This document shows positions 39,233 through 48,715 of a DNA stretch of 64,000 nt, one piece after another; position 1 is the first letter of the stretch, and every line of letters begins with the position of its first letter. The DNA lies in NCBI GenBank assembly GCA_942491935.1, contig CALOCZ010000026.1, positions 42,501 through 106,500 on the forward strand, in the 5' to 3' direction. The position numbers were made by a program, and so were the translations under genes. The notes beneath the pieces were generated by a model. That model saw only the letters and a list, made by a program, of their open reading frames with translations, did no database searches and was not told where the DNA came from. The DNA comes from JAGTVG01 sp942491935 (lineage in GTDB: Bacteria; Bacteroidota; Bacteroidia; Cytophagales; Cyclobacteriaceae).

Positions 39233-39937
39233 ATGAATAAAAATGTTGAGGAATATCAGGCTTTCAAAAAAGGCAAGATCAGAATGCCTGAACATTTAAA
39301 GGCGAGAAAGGAAGAAAAAGCTAAATTATATAATAATAAAGTAATTGAATTTTTATCCCGGGCCCCGTTTGGCGTACCACATACGATGTGGGTAATTATA
39401 GCCATATTTTTCTTCTGGTATTCAGTTTACATGATTGACTTACCCGTTCTATATATTGTGCTCCTTGGTACTGCAGGTGCATTCTCCTGGACTTTCATGG
39501 AATATTTAATCCATAGATATGTTTATCATACAGAAACAAATTCCGAGGGCCTGACTGAGTTTCAGGTCGGTATGCACTCCAACCATCATCATTACCCGAA
39601 AGACCCTGAGCGATTAGCCATGCCTCCTATTCCGGGGATTATCCTTGGTGTAGTGTTTTTTGGATTGTTTTATCTGATCATGGGAAACTATGCCTATGCC
39701 TTCTTTCCTGGATTTATGCTAGGTTACGATGCTTATATTACCCTTCATTACTATCAGCACAGGATTAAAAGTCCTAACTACAAACCATGGAAAAAACTGT
39801 GGCAGCATCATAAGGCACACCATTACTCTAATCCATATAGCGCCTTTGGCGTATCAACACGATTGTGGGATTTCGTTTTCGGGACAATGCCGAAGGCATC
39901 AAATAAAAAGAGACGGGTAGAAGTTAAAGCTGCTTAA
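39233..39937 (+). CDS. Fatty acid hydroxylase superfamily membrane enzyme
   Basis: 234 residues with four hydrophobic segments and the eight-His di-iron pattern: HRYVYH, HSNHHHYPKDP, HYYQHR and WQHHKAHHY. This resembles fatty acid 2-hydroxylases, which hydroxylate sphingolipid acyl chains; Bacteroidota make sphingolipids and 2-hydroxy acids, so this role is plausible. A carotenoid hydroxylase is a less likely alternative. Confidence 0.88.
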   Translation: MNKNVEEYQAFKKGKIRMPEHLKARKEEKAKLYNNKVIEFLSRAPFGVPHTMWVIIAIFFFWYSVYMIDLPVLYIVLLGTAGAFSWTFMEYLIHRYVYHTETNSEGLTEFQVGMHSNHHHYPKDPERLAMPPIPGIILGVVFFGLFYLIMGNYAYAFFPGFMLGYDAYITLHYYQHRIKSPNYKPWKKLWQHHKAHHYSNPYSAFGVSTRLWDFVFGTMPKASNKKRRVEVKAA

Positions 39938-39947
39938 AAATCCAACC

Positions 39948-41309
39948 TTAGAATAGCCAAAATAATTTTACATAAAAGCCTGAGGTGCCATCTCCTTCAT
40001 TAAATGCACGGCCATAATCAGCGGAGATTACAAAATTTTCATTAAGGCCAACTTTAAGTCCTATCCCTGCAGTAGAGTGAAATGATTCTGCTCCCAGATC
40101 GAAAAATTGATCGAATGATCCAGCTGGTTTGTCCCACCCGCTCAAATCACGTTCCATGTATTGAACGATTCTTCCGGTATCAAAAAACAGGTTGGTTCCT
40201 AAATACAGGTTCTGTTTAAAAACTACAGCTCTTAAGAAGATCCAACGGAATTCAAAGTTTCCAAGAACAAATCCATCTCCCACAACCCGGTTCCTTAAAA
40301 CACCGCGAAGAGTTAGTTTTCCACCCAGTCCCTGTGATGTGGCAGACCGCATGTCAATTGGCACTATATGAGGTTGTATATGGAAAGGAACCTCTCCCGC
40401 CAGGGTTCCCTGATAAGCTAAACGATAGGCAAATACAAGATTCTTCTTAAATAAAGAAATATACTGACGGTGAATAAATGTAAATTTCAAATAGCTTGAT
40501 TCCCAATCACCTAAAAATTTAGGAGAATAAGATAAGACGGCCTCAGTCCATATCCCTTTCGTTGGAAAAGCATCAAAATCCCTCCCATCATACACCAATC
40601 CACCCTTTAGATAGGTTACCTGGTTTCCGTCAGCTTCCGAGGACAAAAGAACTCCATTTTCCTTGTAAAGATCATATAATCCTGGCGTATCAGGTAGCAT
40701 CTCATCAGGATCCTTGCCTTCATTTAATCGATCAATGTCAACCGATCCAACCTTATTATTAAAATAGGCAAATCCGGCGATCCACTTTACTTTGTCGTTG
40801 TTCTGCATCAGATTTCCCTGGAATCCGGCCATTACCCTGAACATTTTCCGTTCATGACGGTAAAAGACCCTTGAAACATAGGCGGAATCATTTTCATCTA
40901 CCCATTCAGGATTATAAATGGCTTCATAACCATTGAATCCATAAAAATTGAGGGCTTTCTCGGTTAAATAACTGATATCTGCAGTAAATCTTATATTTGG
41001 GATCAGGTATTCAGAATCGTAATAAAACCGGGAAATCATGCTTCCCTTTGTAGTGTTCGACCATTCGAGGTACAAGGAATGTCGATAATTCGGATATATG
41101 GTTCCATCTCCATAATCAAACAAATTAACCAATGCTCCATATTGTAAGCCCACGTCTGTATCATAAGCAACAACTGGCAGAGCACCAAATGTCCATCCCT
41201 TCTTCACTTTAGTTTTGGTAGTATCTTTCTCTTGAGCAGAAAGTAAACTGATATTACTAATCCAAAAAATAAATGCCAGGAACAAAATTATCCGGATTAT
41301 CCTTTTCAT
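39948..41309 (-). CDS. Outer-membrane beta-barrel protein, BamA/TamA barrel-like
   Basis: About 453 residues from ATG 41309 (MKRIIRIILFLAFIFWISN); an upstream ATG at 41330 is less suited to the signal peptide. After the signal come alternating beta strands ending in an aromatic residue (GFYVKLFWLF), as in outer-membrane proteins. The segment GLGGKLTLRGVLRNRVVGDG resembles the lid-lock region of the Omp85 barrel. No POTRA domains precede it, so it is probably a stand-alone barrel of the surface-antigen type. Converges on the hydroxylase gene with 10 bases between. Confidence 0.8.
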   Translation of the reverse strand: MKRIIRIILFLAFIFWISNISLLSAQEKDTTKTKVKKGWTFGALPVVAYDTDVGLQYGALVNLFDYGDGTIYPNYRHSLYLEWSNTTKGSMISRFYYDSEYLIPNIRFTADISYLTEKALNFYGFNGYEAIYNPEWVDENDSAYVSRVFYRHERKMFRVMAGFQGNLMQNNDKVKWIAGFAYFNNKVGSVDIDRLNEGKDPDEMLPDTPGLYDLYKENGVLLSSEADGNQVTYLKGGLVYDGRDFDAFPTKGIWTEAVLSYSPKFLGDWESSYLKFTFIHRQYISLFKKNLVFAYRLAYQGTLAGEVPFHIQPHIVPIDMRSATSQGLGGKLTLRGVLRNRVVGDGFVLGNFEFRWIFLRAVVFKQNLYLGTNLFFDTGRIVQYMERDLSGWDKPAGSFDQFFDLGAESFHSTAGIGLKVGLNENFVISADYGRAFNEGDGTSGFYVKLFWLF

Positions 41310-41440
41310 AAAATAAAAATTGCTTCTCAATATATAAACTTTCTATTAATATAAAAAAATATGAATAGCAGTAAGGGTAATCCGGATTTTGATTGTCTCT
41401 CTATTAAACATTACTGAATTTAAACTTTAATACTAATACA

Positions 41441-42157
41441 ATGAAAAGATTATCAACCTTAAAATCCTTTTTATATCTTATCCTTATCACTATGATTTTT
41501 GCCTCTTGTGAGTGCAACGAAGATCCCGGCGTTGTCATAACCGAATCCAGGGAACTGGCTGAGTTTGATGCCTTAAATATTGAGACTGTCGGCAAAGTAA
41601 ACCTATATGCTGCCGATGAGTTCAAAATTATAGTGAAGACACATGATAATATTATCAATGACATAGTTACAGGTGTTGTTGACAATAAACTGACTGTCCG
41701 GTTAACCGGCACTCACCGACGCATAAAAACACTCGAATTCGATGTTTTTGCTCCCTCATTTACCCTGATTGAACAAAATGATGTAGCTGATATTAAATGT
41801 ATTGATGGTTTTACTTCTAATGAACTGACCATATTGCAAAATGACGTCGGGGATATTAATTTATACAATTTAAATCTGCAAAACTTGAATATAGAATTAA
41901 ATGATGTAGGAGATGTTGAGTTAAGTGGTACGACTCAAGATATTACAGCCTCACTAGATGGCGTAGGCGAAATTCATCTTTTCGAAATGAATTGTAAAAC
42001 CGCTGACGTTGATTTAAGCGGAACAGGAGATATAGAAATTTATGTCTCTGAATCCTTGGAAATAGATCTTTCGGGTGTAGGAAGTGTTTACTATAAAGGA
42101 TCTCCAAATATTGCAATAAACAAAACAGGTGTTGGCCAGATAGTTAATGTGAATTAA
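41441..42157 (+). CDS. Head-GIN domain (DUF2807) lipoprotein
   Basis: 238 residues. Lipobox FASC puts the lipidated Cys at 23. The GIN/DUF2807 right-handed beta helix shows repeats with DVGDINLYNLNLQ, NDVGDVELSGTTQ, GVGEIHLFEM, GTGDIEIYVSE and GVGSVYYKGSP. Such proteins sit in the envelope; some have adhesive or autotransporter-like roles, but most are uncharacterised. Confidence 0.88.
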   Translation: MKRLSTLKSFLYLILITMIFASCECNEDPGVVITESRELAEFDALNIETVGKVNLYAADEFKIIVKTHDNIINDIVTGVVDNKLTVRLTGTHRRIKTLEFDVFAPSFTLIEQNDVADIKCIDGFTSNELTILQNDVGDINLYNLNLQNLNIELNDVGDVELSGTTQDITASLDGVGEIHLFEMNCKTADVDLSGTGDIEIYVSESLEIDLSGVGSVYYKGSPNIAINKTGVGQIVNVN

Positions 42158-42305
42158 CACGTATTGAAATTTATTCAAACACAATTCAAAACAAAGGTTG
42201 ACTCATTCCTTATGGGCCAGCCTATTTTTTTATAACGAATCCTTAAGCGCCAGAGTAGATTTCGGTTCAATTTATCCAAGGAGGCCAGTGAAATATTAAC
42301 ATCAT

Positions 42306-43397
42306 CTACTGTTTGAAGAGATGTTTTGCAAGATTATAGAGATGTTTTCTCCATACTTGCCAGACTTGCTTTCCTTCACATTCATACCAAATATGCTCAA
42401 TACCTTCTTTTCTTAATTCCAGATGATAGGCCAATCCATTCCTATATCCACTATCCCCTTTCCCATAGCCAAGCCACAATAATTCTAGTTCTTCGTTCAA
42501 ATCATATTCCCTGTAAATGGATTGCATATCCAAATTTCTGGGATATGAGCTCATAATACCTATTGATCCGAATAATTCCAGATTCGAAAATCCAATTTTC
42601 ATGGCCTGCCTTCCTCCCATTGTTGAACCAGCAAGGGCCCTGTATTTTCTGTTTCTTATCGTTCTAAAATTCTGATCTATTACTGGAATTAAATCATTAA
42701 GCAACAATCCTTCAAAATCATTATCCTTCTCAGATGGCCTGCTAGGATTTTCTGCTCCCGGAATTGCAGCATAACCATTATCCATTACGATGATCATTGG
42801 CATCGCTTGTCCATTGCTGATGAGATTATCCATAATAAAATTGGCTTTCCCCTGGTAAATCCAAGCCATTTCACTTTCCCCTGCACCATGTTGCAGATAT
42901 AAAACTGGAAATCTTAAATTTAAATCTGAATGATAACCCGGGGGTGTATAAACTAATGCTACTCTTATAGTATTGGTTGTTTTTGAATGGTACCATTTCG
43001 CACTGACATCGCCATGGGGTACTCTTTGTGTAAGATAAAACACAAGATTATCATCAGGTATTTCTAATCCGGTTGTTTCCTTACCCCATCCGAAATAGGT
43101 TGGTTGACCAGGAAAATTAACAGCTACACTATCGATAACCAACTGATAATAATGAAATCCAGATTCGATTGGAGGCGTAGTAACTTCCCATATACCCTCC
43201 CGGGTTAAATTCATAAAGTGTTTTCCTCCCAGGGCATTACCAAGTCCTTCAACATATAAGGAATTAGCGTATAATGCCGGAACTTTGAAAGTAACACAAC
43301 GATCATCATGTATGGTAACTGAAGCTTGGCCATAAAGACTTCCTGAAATAGCATCTGTAATTACTATTATTAACAGCCAGTGTCTCATTTTATTCAT
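42306..43397 (-). CDS. CE1/Fes-like esterase homologue with altered catalytic residues
   Basis: 363 residues: signal peptide, N-terminal E-set/CBM48-like domain (about 28-125) and alpha/beta hydrolase domain (about 140-362) of the Fes/XynZ group. The nucleophile elbow is normally LAGLSMGG; here it is LAGSTMGG, so Thr259 stands where the Ser should be. The C-terminal His before W (normally in GGHTW) is Gln344 in GKQVWQVWRKHLY. The fold motifs LYLQHGAGESE and WLGYGKGD remain. Two of three triad residues are changed, so it is probably not an esterase but a glycan-binding relative. The frame is intact. Confidence 0.86.
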   Translation of the reverse strand: MNKMRHWLLIIVITDAISGSLYGQASVTIHDDRCVTFKVPALYANSLYVEGLGNALGGKHFMNLTREGIWEVTTPPIESGFHYYQLVIDSVAVNFPGQPTYFGWGKETTGLEIPDDNLVFYLTQRVPHGDVSAKWYHSKTTNTIRVALVYTPPGYHSDLNLRFPVLYLQHGAGESEMAWIYQGKANFIMDNLISNGQAMPMIIVMDNGYAAIPGAENPSRPSEKDNDFEGLLLNDLIPVIDQNFRTIRNRKYRALAGSTMGGRQAMKIGFSNLELFGSIGIMSSYPRNLDMQSIYREYDLNEELELLWLGYGKGDSGYRNGLAYHLELRKEGIEHIWYECEGKQVWQVWRKHLYNLAKHLFKQ

Positions 43398-43463
43398 AAT
43401 AGTATCATTAAGATCTTTTATAAGTATTGCGACTGTTAGCTATTATTGCCAATTTCTAATAAT

Positions 43464-44246
43464 TTATCCCATTGATAAAAGCGCCTGGCCAACAGGTAAT
43501 ACACTAACTTGTTCCATTCCTAGCAATCTATCCAGTAATTCATCAAGATAAATAGAACTCATAGGTCCCCATCCCTCCCCATCGAGACCGTGGGCGTTGA
43601 AAATAAACCACCCTTTAGGTCCTATAAGAAAGTTTTGCAACTGATCTTCAAAATATGAGTCAATATTATCCGGGCCGGCACTTATACATGTTAACTTTTT
43701 CTGCCTTTTATGTGGAAGCCTATTAATGGCACTTCCAGCTGTTCGAAATGCCAAAACCCTATCCGATAACCATTTTTCCAGTTCCTCGGTAGAAGAATTG
43801 AAAGGAAAATTAAATATGGACTTTAAGGGATCGAAATTTTCCAGATTTTCCGAGAAATAATCAAGCGATTTTAGAATGAGTTTTTGAGCATCCGCAAGAT
43901 CTAGCCTGGCTAGGTTTTCATGTTTATATCCATGTGGCATAATTTCATGTCCCCTTCGCTTCAATTCATTCCATAAATCAAAATCACCAATTACTTCTGG
44001 TTGAATATAATCATCAGGAGGTTTAAAATCATTAAGATGACCAGAAGCTATTACATTAAAACAGGCACTTAAATTATATTTTTCATAGATCTCAGCAGTT
44101 TTTATAAAAGATTTTTCGAATCCATCATCAAAGCTGATTGAAACCACGTGAGTGGTTTTTCTTTTAATATTACTGCACTGTGTTAAATAAGGTAAAGCTA
44201 TAACTCCAATACCGGCTTTAATTAAAAATGATCTCCTACCGTCCAT
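43464..44246 (-). CDS. Exported polysaccharide deacetylase (NodB-like)
   Basis: 260 residues with a Tat-like signal (GRRSFLIKAG). The NodB motif 1 is SFDDG (D40, D41) and motif 2 is HGYKHEN with metal ligands H105 and H109. The region FNAHGLDGEG matches a later His motif. It probably removes acetyl groups from a glycan or peptidoglycan. It lies 66 bases upstream of the CE1-like gene on the same strand, so the two may be co-expressed. Confidence 0.87.
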   Translation of the reverse strand: MDGRRSFLIKAGIGVIALPYLTQCSNIKRKTTHVVSISFDDGFEKSFIKTAEIYEKYNLSACFNVIASGHLNDFKPPDDYIQPEVIGDFDLWNELKRRGHEIMPHGYKHENLARLDLADAQKLILKSLDYFSENLENFDPLKSIFNFPFNSSTEELEKWLSDRVLAFRTAGSAINRLPHKRQKKLTCISAGPDNIDSYFEDQLQNFLIGPKGWFIFNAHGLDGEGWGPMSSIYLDELLDRLLGMEQVSVLPVGQALLSMG

Positions 44247-44527
44247 ATTTTAAGCTTCTTTTTCGTAAGAGAATAATCTTGTTTTATATATAAATTCAAA
44301 AAACATATAAAAATAAAAATTCCGGTGTACTTAGAAATTTACAAAAAAAAATTATGATTCCATAATATACGAAAAGGTGATCAGTTCAATATCTTGTATT
44401 AATAAACAGATTATTGAAGGGCTATAATCTATTATAGATCAGTTATTTATATTAATTTATTAAAAGTTATTATTGAATTATAAAAACAAGATATAAAGTA
44501 TGCTGTTCATAAAGAGTTAAATTGTCA

Positions 44528-45523
44528 TTACAGTTTTAAAATTGTGCTCCATATCTCCTTATTAACAGGTATACCAAGTTTTTTATTTTCAATTCTTGTT
44601 ATAAGTGTTCTTTCACCAGGATAATAAACTTTATCTCCTTCCATTGCCGGATTTGAGCAATGTAAGTTTCTAATCACCTCATCAATTATTTTTGTAATGA
44701 ATTGCTTATCCAACCAGTCTATATTGATAGATATAAATACTTGTGATAGCCCATATTCCTCATTTCTTAACCCAATCTGATGTGTTGAATCTCCTTTTGC
44801 GAGTATCGAAGCAATTATATCCAATACAAGAGAAAGCCCGGAACCTTTCCAGAATCCTATAGGCAAAGCAGTTTCATTATTTATAATTTCCATAGGATTC
44901 CTGGTTAACGCGCTATCACTATCAAGACCGCCAAAAAATTCCAATTCTTTACCCTCATCAGCATAGGTTTGCATTTTGCCATAAGAATATTGGGACATAG
45001 CCGTGTCAAGAACAATATTTCCCTCTTTTCTAGGTATAGCTATAATTAAAGGATTATTCCCCAACACTGGACTTTTACTACCCCAGGCAACCATATTCGG
45101 CTCTGTATTAGTCCAGCAAATACCTATAAATCCATTATCCGCAGCCTGCCAGCCATATGTACCTCCCCTCATCCAATGGTTTGTATTTGATAGTGCAACA
45201 CAACCAATACCTGCCGATTTGGCAATATTCATTGCACCCGACATGCATGAAAGCGCATTTATAATTCCAGGTCCTAAATTTCCATTCCATTGCTCTACAT
45301 TCCCGTAAGAGCTTATTTTCTCAGGTTCAGCATCAATTTTCACTATACCATCTCTCACATTCTTAATAAACCTTGGAAACCTGTTCAATCCATGAGAATA
45401 TACTCCGTCTAATGAAGATTCCGTAAAAATATTCGAAAGTGTTTGAGCTTTATCTGGCTGAAAGCCATATTTAAGTAATACCTTACCCAAGGTTTCTTGT
45501 ACGTCATTGAAAGAAATCCTCAT
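44528..45523 (-). CDS. Ldh2-family NAD(P)H dehydrogenase, YiaK/DlgD-like
   Basis: 331 residues of the malate/L-lactate dehydrogenase 2 family. The match to the 2,3-diketo-L-gulonate reductase group is close: YSHGLNRFPRF with catalytic His44, SNTNHWMRGGTYGWQAA, IGICWTNTEP, LPIGFWKGSGLSLVLDIIAS and YGLSQVFI. It starts 13 bases after the creatininase-family gene, so they form an operon. Other members of this family reduce delta-1-pyrroline-2-carboxylate, an alternative that would connect to the hydroxyproline dehydratase at 4729. Confidence 0.9.
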   Translation of the reverse strand: MRISFNDVQETLGKVLLKYGFQPDKAQTLSNIFTESSLDGVYSHGLNRFPRFIKNVRDGIVKIDAEPEKISSYGNVEQWNGNLGPGIINALSCMSGAMNIAKSAGIGCVALSNTNHWMRGGTYGWQAADNGFIGICWTNTEPNMVAWGSKSPVLGNNPLIIAIPRKEGNIVLDTAMSQYSYGKMQTYADEGKELEFFGGLDSDSALTRNPMEIINNETALPIGFWKGSGLSLVLDIIASILAKGDSTHQIGLRNEEYGLSQVFISINIDWLDKQFITKIIDEVIRNLHCSNPAMEGDKVYYPGERTLITRIENKKLGIPVNKEIWSTILKL

Positions 45524-45536
45524 TAGTATTACTTAT

Positions 45537-46331
45537 TTAATCAATGTAAATATCTTCAGGATCCGTTTTGTCCAATTCAATAAGGAACTCTGCAATTTTC
45601 GGTATGATCTTTCCTAAGTATTTTTCACCCTTTTCTTTTGTAGATCTTGATGGATTGCCGATTCCGGTATCTTTTGATACCTTAGTCCATTCCCTGGGAG
45701 CCCATAACCATCCCTCATGCCGTCCATGAAACTTAAGTTTCTTGCTGGCGCCATCACCTGCTTCATTTAAGGGTAAAACCCAATCAGGAACAATATGCAT
45801 CATAATACTGGTTTCCATCTCACCCGCATGATCTCCGGTGTCTTCGAAATATTTTTTCCAATCCCCTTCAACCAGGTACCAGTTAATTGTACCAATGAAG
45901 AATCCCGGATAATCAACTTTAATTTCACGTATCATCTGCCTGAAATCATTCCCTCCATGCCCATTTAACACGATCAGCTTCCTTATCCCCTGACCATAGA
46001 GTGAGTCCACAACATCCCGAAGTACGAATGCCTGGGTTGAGGGATTCATATTAATAGTAAGTTTGATATCCAGCTGCTGGGTATTAACGCCAAATGGGAT
46101 TGTAGGTAATATGGCAACTTTAACATCTTTCTCCCATGCTTTCTTAGCAGCTTCTGCGGCTATATAATCACATTGAATATTATCAGTACCATAAGGTAAG
46201 TGATAATTATGAGCTTCGGTGGCACCCCAGGGAAGTACTGCAATTGAATAATCAGTATCCTTAACTGACTTCCAGTTATTTTCAGCAATTATATATGGCC
46301 TCGGTGGCTTATTTCCTGATATATCGGTCAT
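45537..46331 (-). CDS. Creatininase-family amidohydrolase
   Basis: 264 residues. Metal-binding motifs are LPWGATEAHNYHLPYGTDN (E39, H41, D50), LNGHGGNDF and the GDHAGEMETS segment with the catalytic Glu. Family members hydrolyse creatinine, mycofactocin precursors or riboflavin-pathway amides, and many act on unknown amides. It is the first gene of an operon with the YiaK-like reductase and diverges from the purine permease at 46579. Confidence 0.9.
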   Translation of the reverse strand: MTDISGNKPPRPYIIAENNWKSVKDTDYSIAVLPWGATEAHNYHLPYGTDNIQCDYIAAEAAKKAWEKDVKVAILPTIPFGVNTQQLDIKLTINMNPSTQAFVLRDVVDSLYGQGIRKLIVLNGHGGNDFRQMIREIKVDYPGFFIGTINWYLVEGDWKKYFEDTGDHAGEMETSIMMHIVPDWVLPLNEAGDGASKKLKFHGRHEGWLWAPREWTKVSKDTGIGNPSRSTKEKGEKYLGKIIPKIAEFLIELDKTDPEDIYID

Positions 46332-46578
46332 TTTATATTTTTAATTTAGTTCCATAATGTACATAAAAACAATGATTGTCAATATTTGTGATCCCAAAAC
46401 CTATGTACTTTACCACAATAAACAAATTAACAATCCTGTCATTAGAATAAGTTTGTATTTATTTCTTAACGCAAATAAAAAATTGTTTGATTAAATCAAG
46501 CAGATAATAATTTTTGTAAGATAGTAAAATTAAATTATCTACATATTTTTGTTCAACAAACTTCCCTAATTTTTACAT

Positions 46579-47870
46579 ATGATCGATCGTTTTTTCCGGA
46601 TAAAAGAAAGGAACACCAGCATGAGACAGGAAATGATAGGGGGGCTAACCACTTTCCTCACGATGTCCTATATCATTTTTCTTCATCCTAACATGCTGGC
46701 GGAAACGGGTATGGATAAAAGTGCTTTAATTACAATTACCTGTCTGGCATCTTTTATCGGAACCTTAATCGTCGGATTATGGGCAAATGTACCTTTTGCT
46801 CTTGCCCCAGGCCTGGGATTAAATAGCTTCTTTACATATTCCGTTGTAATAGGATTGGGAGTTGACTGGCAAACTGCTTTGGGAGTTGTATTTATTTCAG
46901 GAGTATTGTTTCTCATTCTAACTTTTTCAGGGTTTCGCGAGAAAATCGTACATGCAATACCTTTATCTTTACGTTTAGCCATGCCCGCCGGTATCGGGTT
47001 GCTGATCACTTTTGTTGGTTTTAAGAACATGGGACTAATTATCAGCAACTCTTCTACCCTTTTGCAAATGGGCAATATGTCATCAACATTAATAATCAGT
47101 CTTTTAGGTTTAGTATTGATTATTCTCCTTGAGATAAAAAAGATCAAAGGGAGTATCCTTATGGGAATATTATTTATTGTGATTTCAGGCATTATTTTTG
47201 GTCAAATACAAGCTCCTGAAAGTTATATTTCCTCACCTCCTTCCATTGAGCCCATCGCTTTCCAATTGAATATCATTCAAGCCATGAAAATCAGCCTTAT
47301 AGGTGTGATTTTTCTTTTCTATTTGTTGACATGTTTGACTCCGTGGGAACTATAATTGCCTGCTCCTACGAGGCGAAACTTGTAGATAAAAATGGGAATA
47401 TCAAGGAGATCGATAAGATTCTGGGATCTGACGCAATTTCAACGGTAATTGGTTCTTTATTAGGCACAAGTACAATTACTACTTATGTTGAATCGGCATC
47501 TGGCATTTCCGCAGGCGCGAGGACAGGTCTGTCTTCAGTCATTGTAGGAATATTATTTTTAATTGCGCCTTTTTTTGCACCACTCATTCAAATCGTTCCG
47601 GGGTATGCAACGGCACCAGCCCTTGTTATTGTTGGTTTATACATGTTTCGAAATATTCAAAAAATAAATTTTACTTATCTTGAGGATGGAATTCCTGCGT
47701 TTTTCACTATAATAATAATGCCTTTTACCAGTAGTATTAGTCTTGGACTTTCATATGGCTTTATCTCTTTCATTATCCTGAAAATTATTAGTGGCAAATT
47801 CAATCAAGTATCACTAATCTTATGGATCATAGGTATTTTGTCTCTGGCGAACCTGATAATTTCCTCCTAG
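46579..47870 (+). pseudogene. AzgA-type purine permease, frameshifted
   Basis: Two overlapping frames (46579-47355 and 47331-47870) together encode a full NCS2/AzgA transporter of about 430 residues. The first has RNTSMRQEMIGGLTTFLTMS and FALAPGLGLNSFFTYSV; the second begins with the essential MFDSVGTIIACS helix-8 motif. Inserting one T in the TTT near 47321-47324 (FYLL to FYFVDMFDSVG) restores one frame. The remaining sequence is well conserved, so either the event is recent or it is a consensus error. Members import adenine, guanine or hypoxanthine. Confidence 0.85.
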
Positions 47871-47920
47871 CTTTTAATTCAAAAGCATATCAATCAAGTT
47901 TATTGTTTGATACAATAAGA

Positions 47921-47943
47921 AGAGGCTGTTTAAAACAGCCTCT
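47921..47943. terminator. Bidirectional hairpin AGAGGCTGTTT / AAACAGCCTCT
   Basis: Perfect 11-base arms around a single A, between the convergent purine permease and YbaK genes. On the minus strand it is followed by a T-rich stretch (TCTTATTGTATC), so it best terminates the YbaK transcript, but it can serve both. Confidence 0.75.
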
Positions 47944-47957
47944 TGTCCGGTTAAAGA

Positions 47958-48425
47958 TTACAATACAGAGAATTTTAGAATTTTGGGCTTTACCAGCCTT
48001 TCAAAATCCGTATAACCCATTCGGATCAACTCAGAATGCGTACCAGCATTAAATGCAATTTCAACATCTTTCGTTAAACTCTGCGCAACAAATACGTCCA
48101 TATTGTACAAATTCCCAAACGGTGGCATAGCCCCGGTTTCACAGTCTTCAAATATTTCCTTGAATTCTGATTCATGAGCTAATACAACATTTTCATTGCC
48201 CGTTATTTCCTTTAAAAGATGGAAATCTACATGATAAGTTGCAGGCAAAACAGCCATTGCAAGCTTATCATTGATTTTAATAATAACAGTTTTTGCCATT
48301 TCCTTTCCTTTTATATGCGCTGAAGCAGCTACCTGCTGTGCAGTAAAGGCCTGAGAATGAGTTATAGTAACATATGGCACATTATTATCATCGAGGTATT
48401 TTTTAAGTTTTCCGCAAGCCATCAT
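47958..48425 (-). CDS. YbaK/EbsC-family aminoacyl-tRNA deacylase
   Basis: 155 residues of the YbaK/prolyl-tRNA-editing domain: THSQAFTAQQVAASAHIKGK, the catalytic-Lys region MAKTVIIKINDK, and the loop GAMPPFGNLYNMDVFVA. Family members cleave mischarged Ala- or Cys-tRNAs. The protein is a free-standing trans-editing type. Single gene ending at a strong hairpin. Confidence 0.9.
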   Translation of the reverse strand: MMACGKLKKYLDDNNVPYVTITHSQAFTAQQVAASAHIKGKEMAKTVIIKINDKLAMAVLPATYHVDFHLLKEITGNENVVLAHESEFKEIFEDCETGAMPPFGNLYNMDVFVAQSLTKDVEIAFNAGTHSELIRMGYTDFERLVKPKILKFSVL

Positions 48426-48715
48426 TATGTTTTTAATCGTCTTAATTTAATTACGGAATAACATTTCCATTTAGAAATGCAGTAAAACTAATTTAGTTAG
48501 ATGAATGAAAAGCGCATTGGTCTGTCATTCAAAGACCAACAATTAATATCAAATGTAGACTAGAATTCTCTTTCGATGAATTCTACCCTGGAAGCTTTAT
48601 AAAGTATAAGATAAAAAAAAGTTCATCATCCTTCAAGATAAATATCCATTTTCTGGCATTGGAAGACGACAAACTTTTTATCAGTTCTTAAAAATGAATT
48701 AATGCAGCTATGCAA
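48426..48715. promoter_or_regulatory. 290-base intergenic region with two consecutive hairpins
   Basis: No gene. Two perfect inverted repeats follow each other: TTGGTCT / AGACCAA (48517-48539, 9-base loop) and TAGAATTC / GAATTCTA (48561-48585, 9-base loop). They lie downstream of the minus-strand PIG-L operon and upstream of YbaK, so one or both may terminate the PIG-L transcript. Confidence 0.45.

Noticed and set aside
47822..48052. Plus-strand open frame across the purine permease end and YbaK end
   Set aside because: It overlaps two real genes and the terminator hairpin and has no protein-like features.
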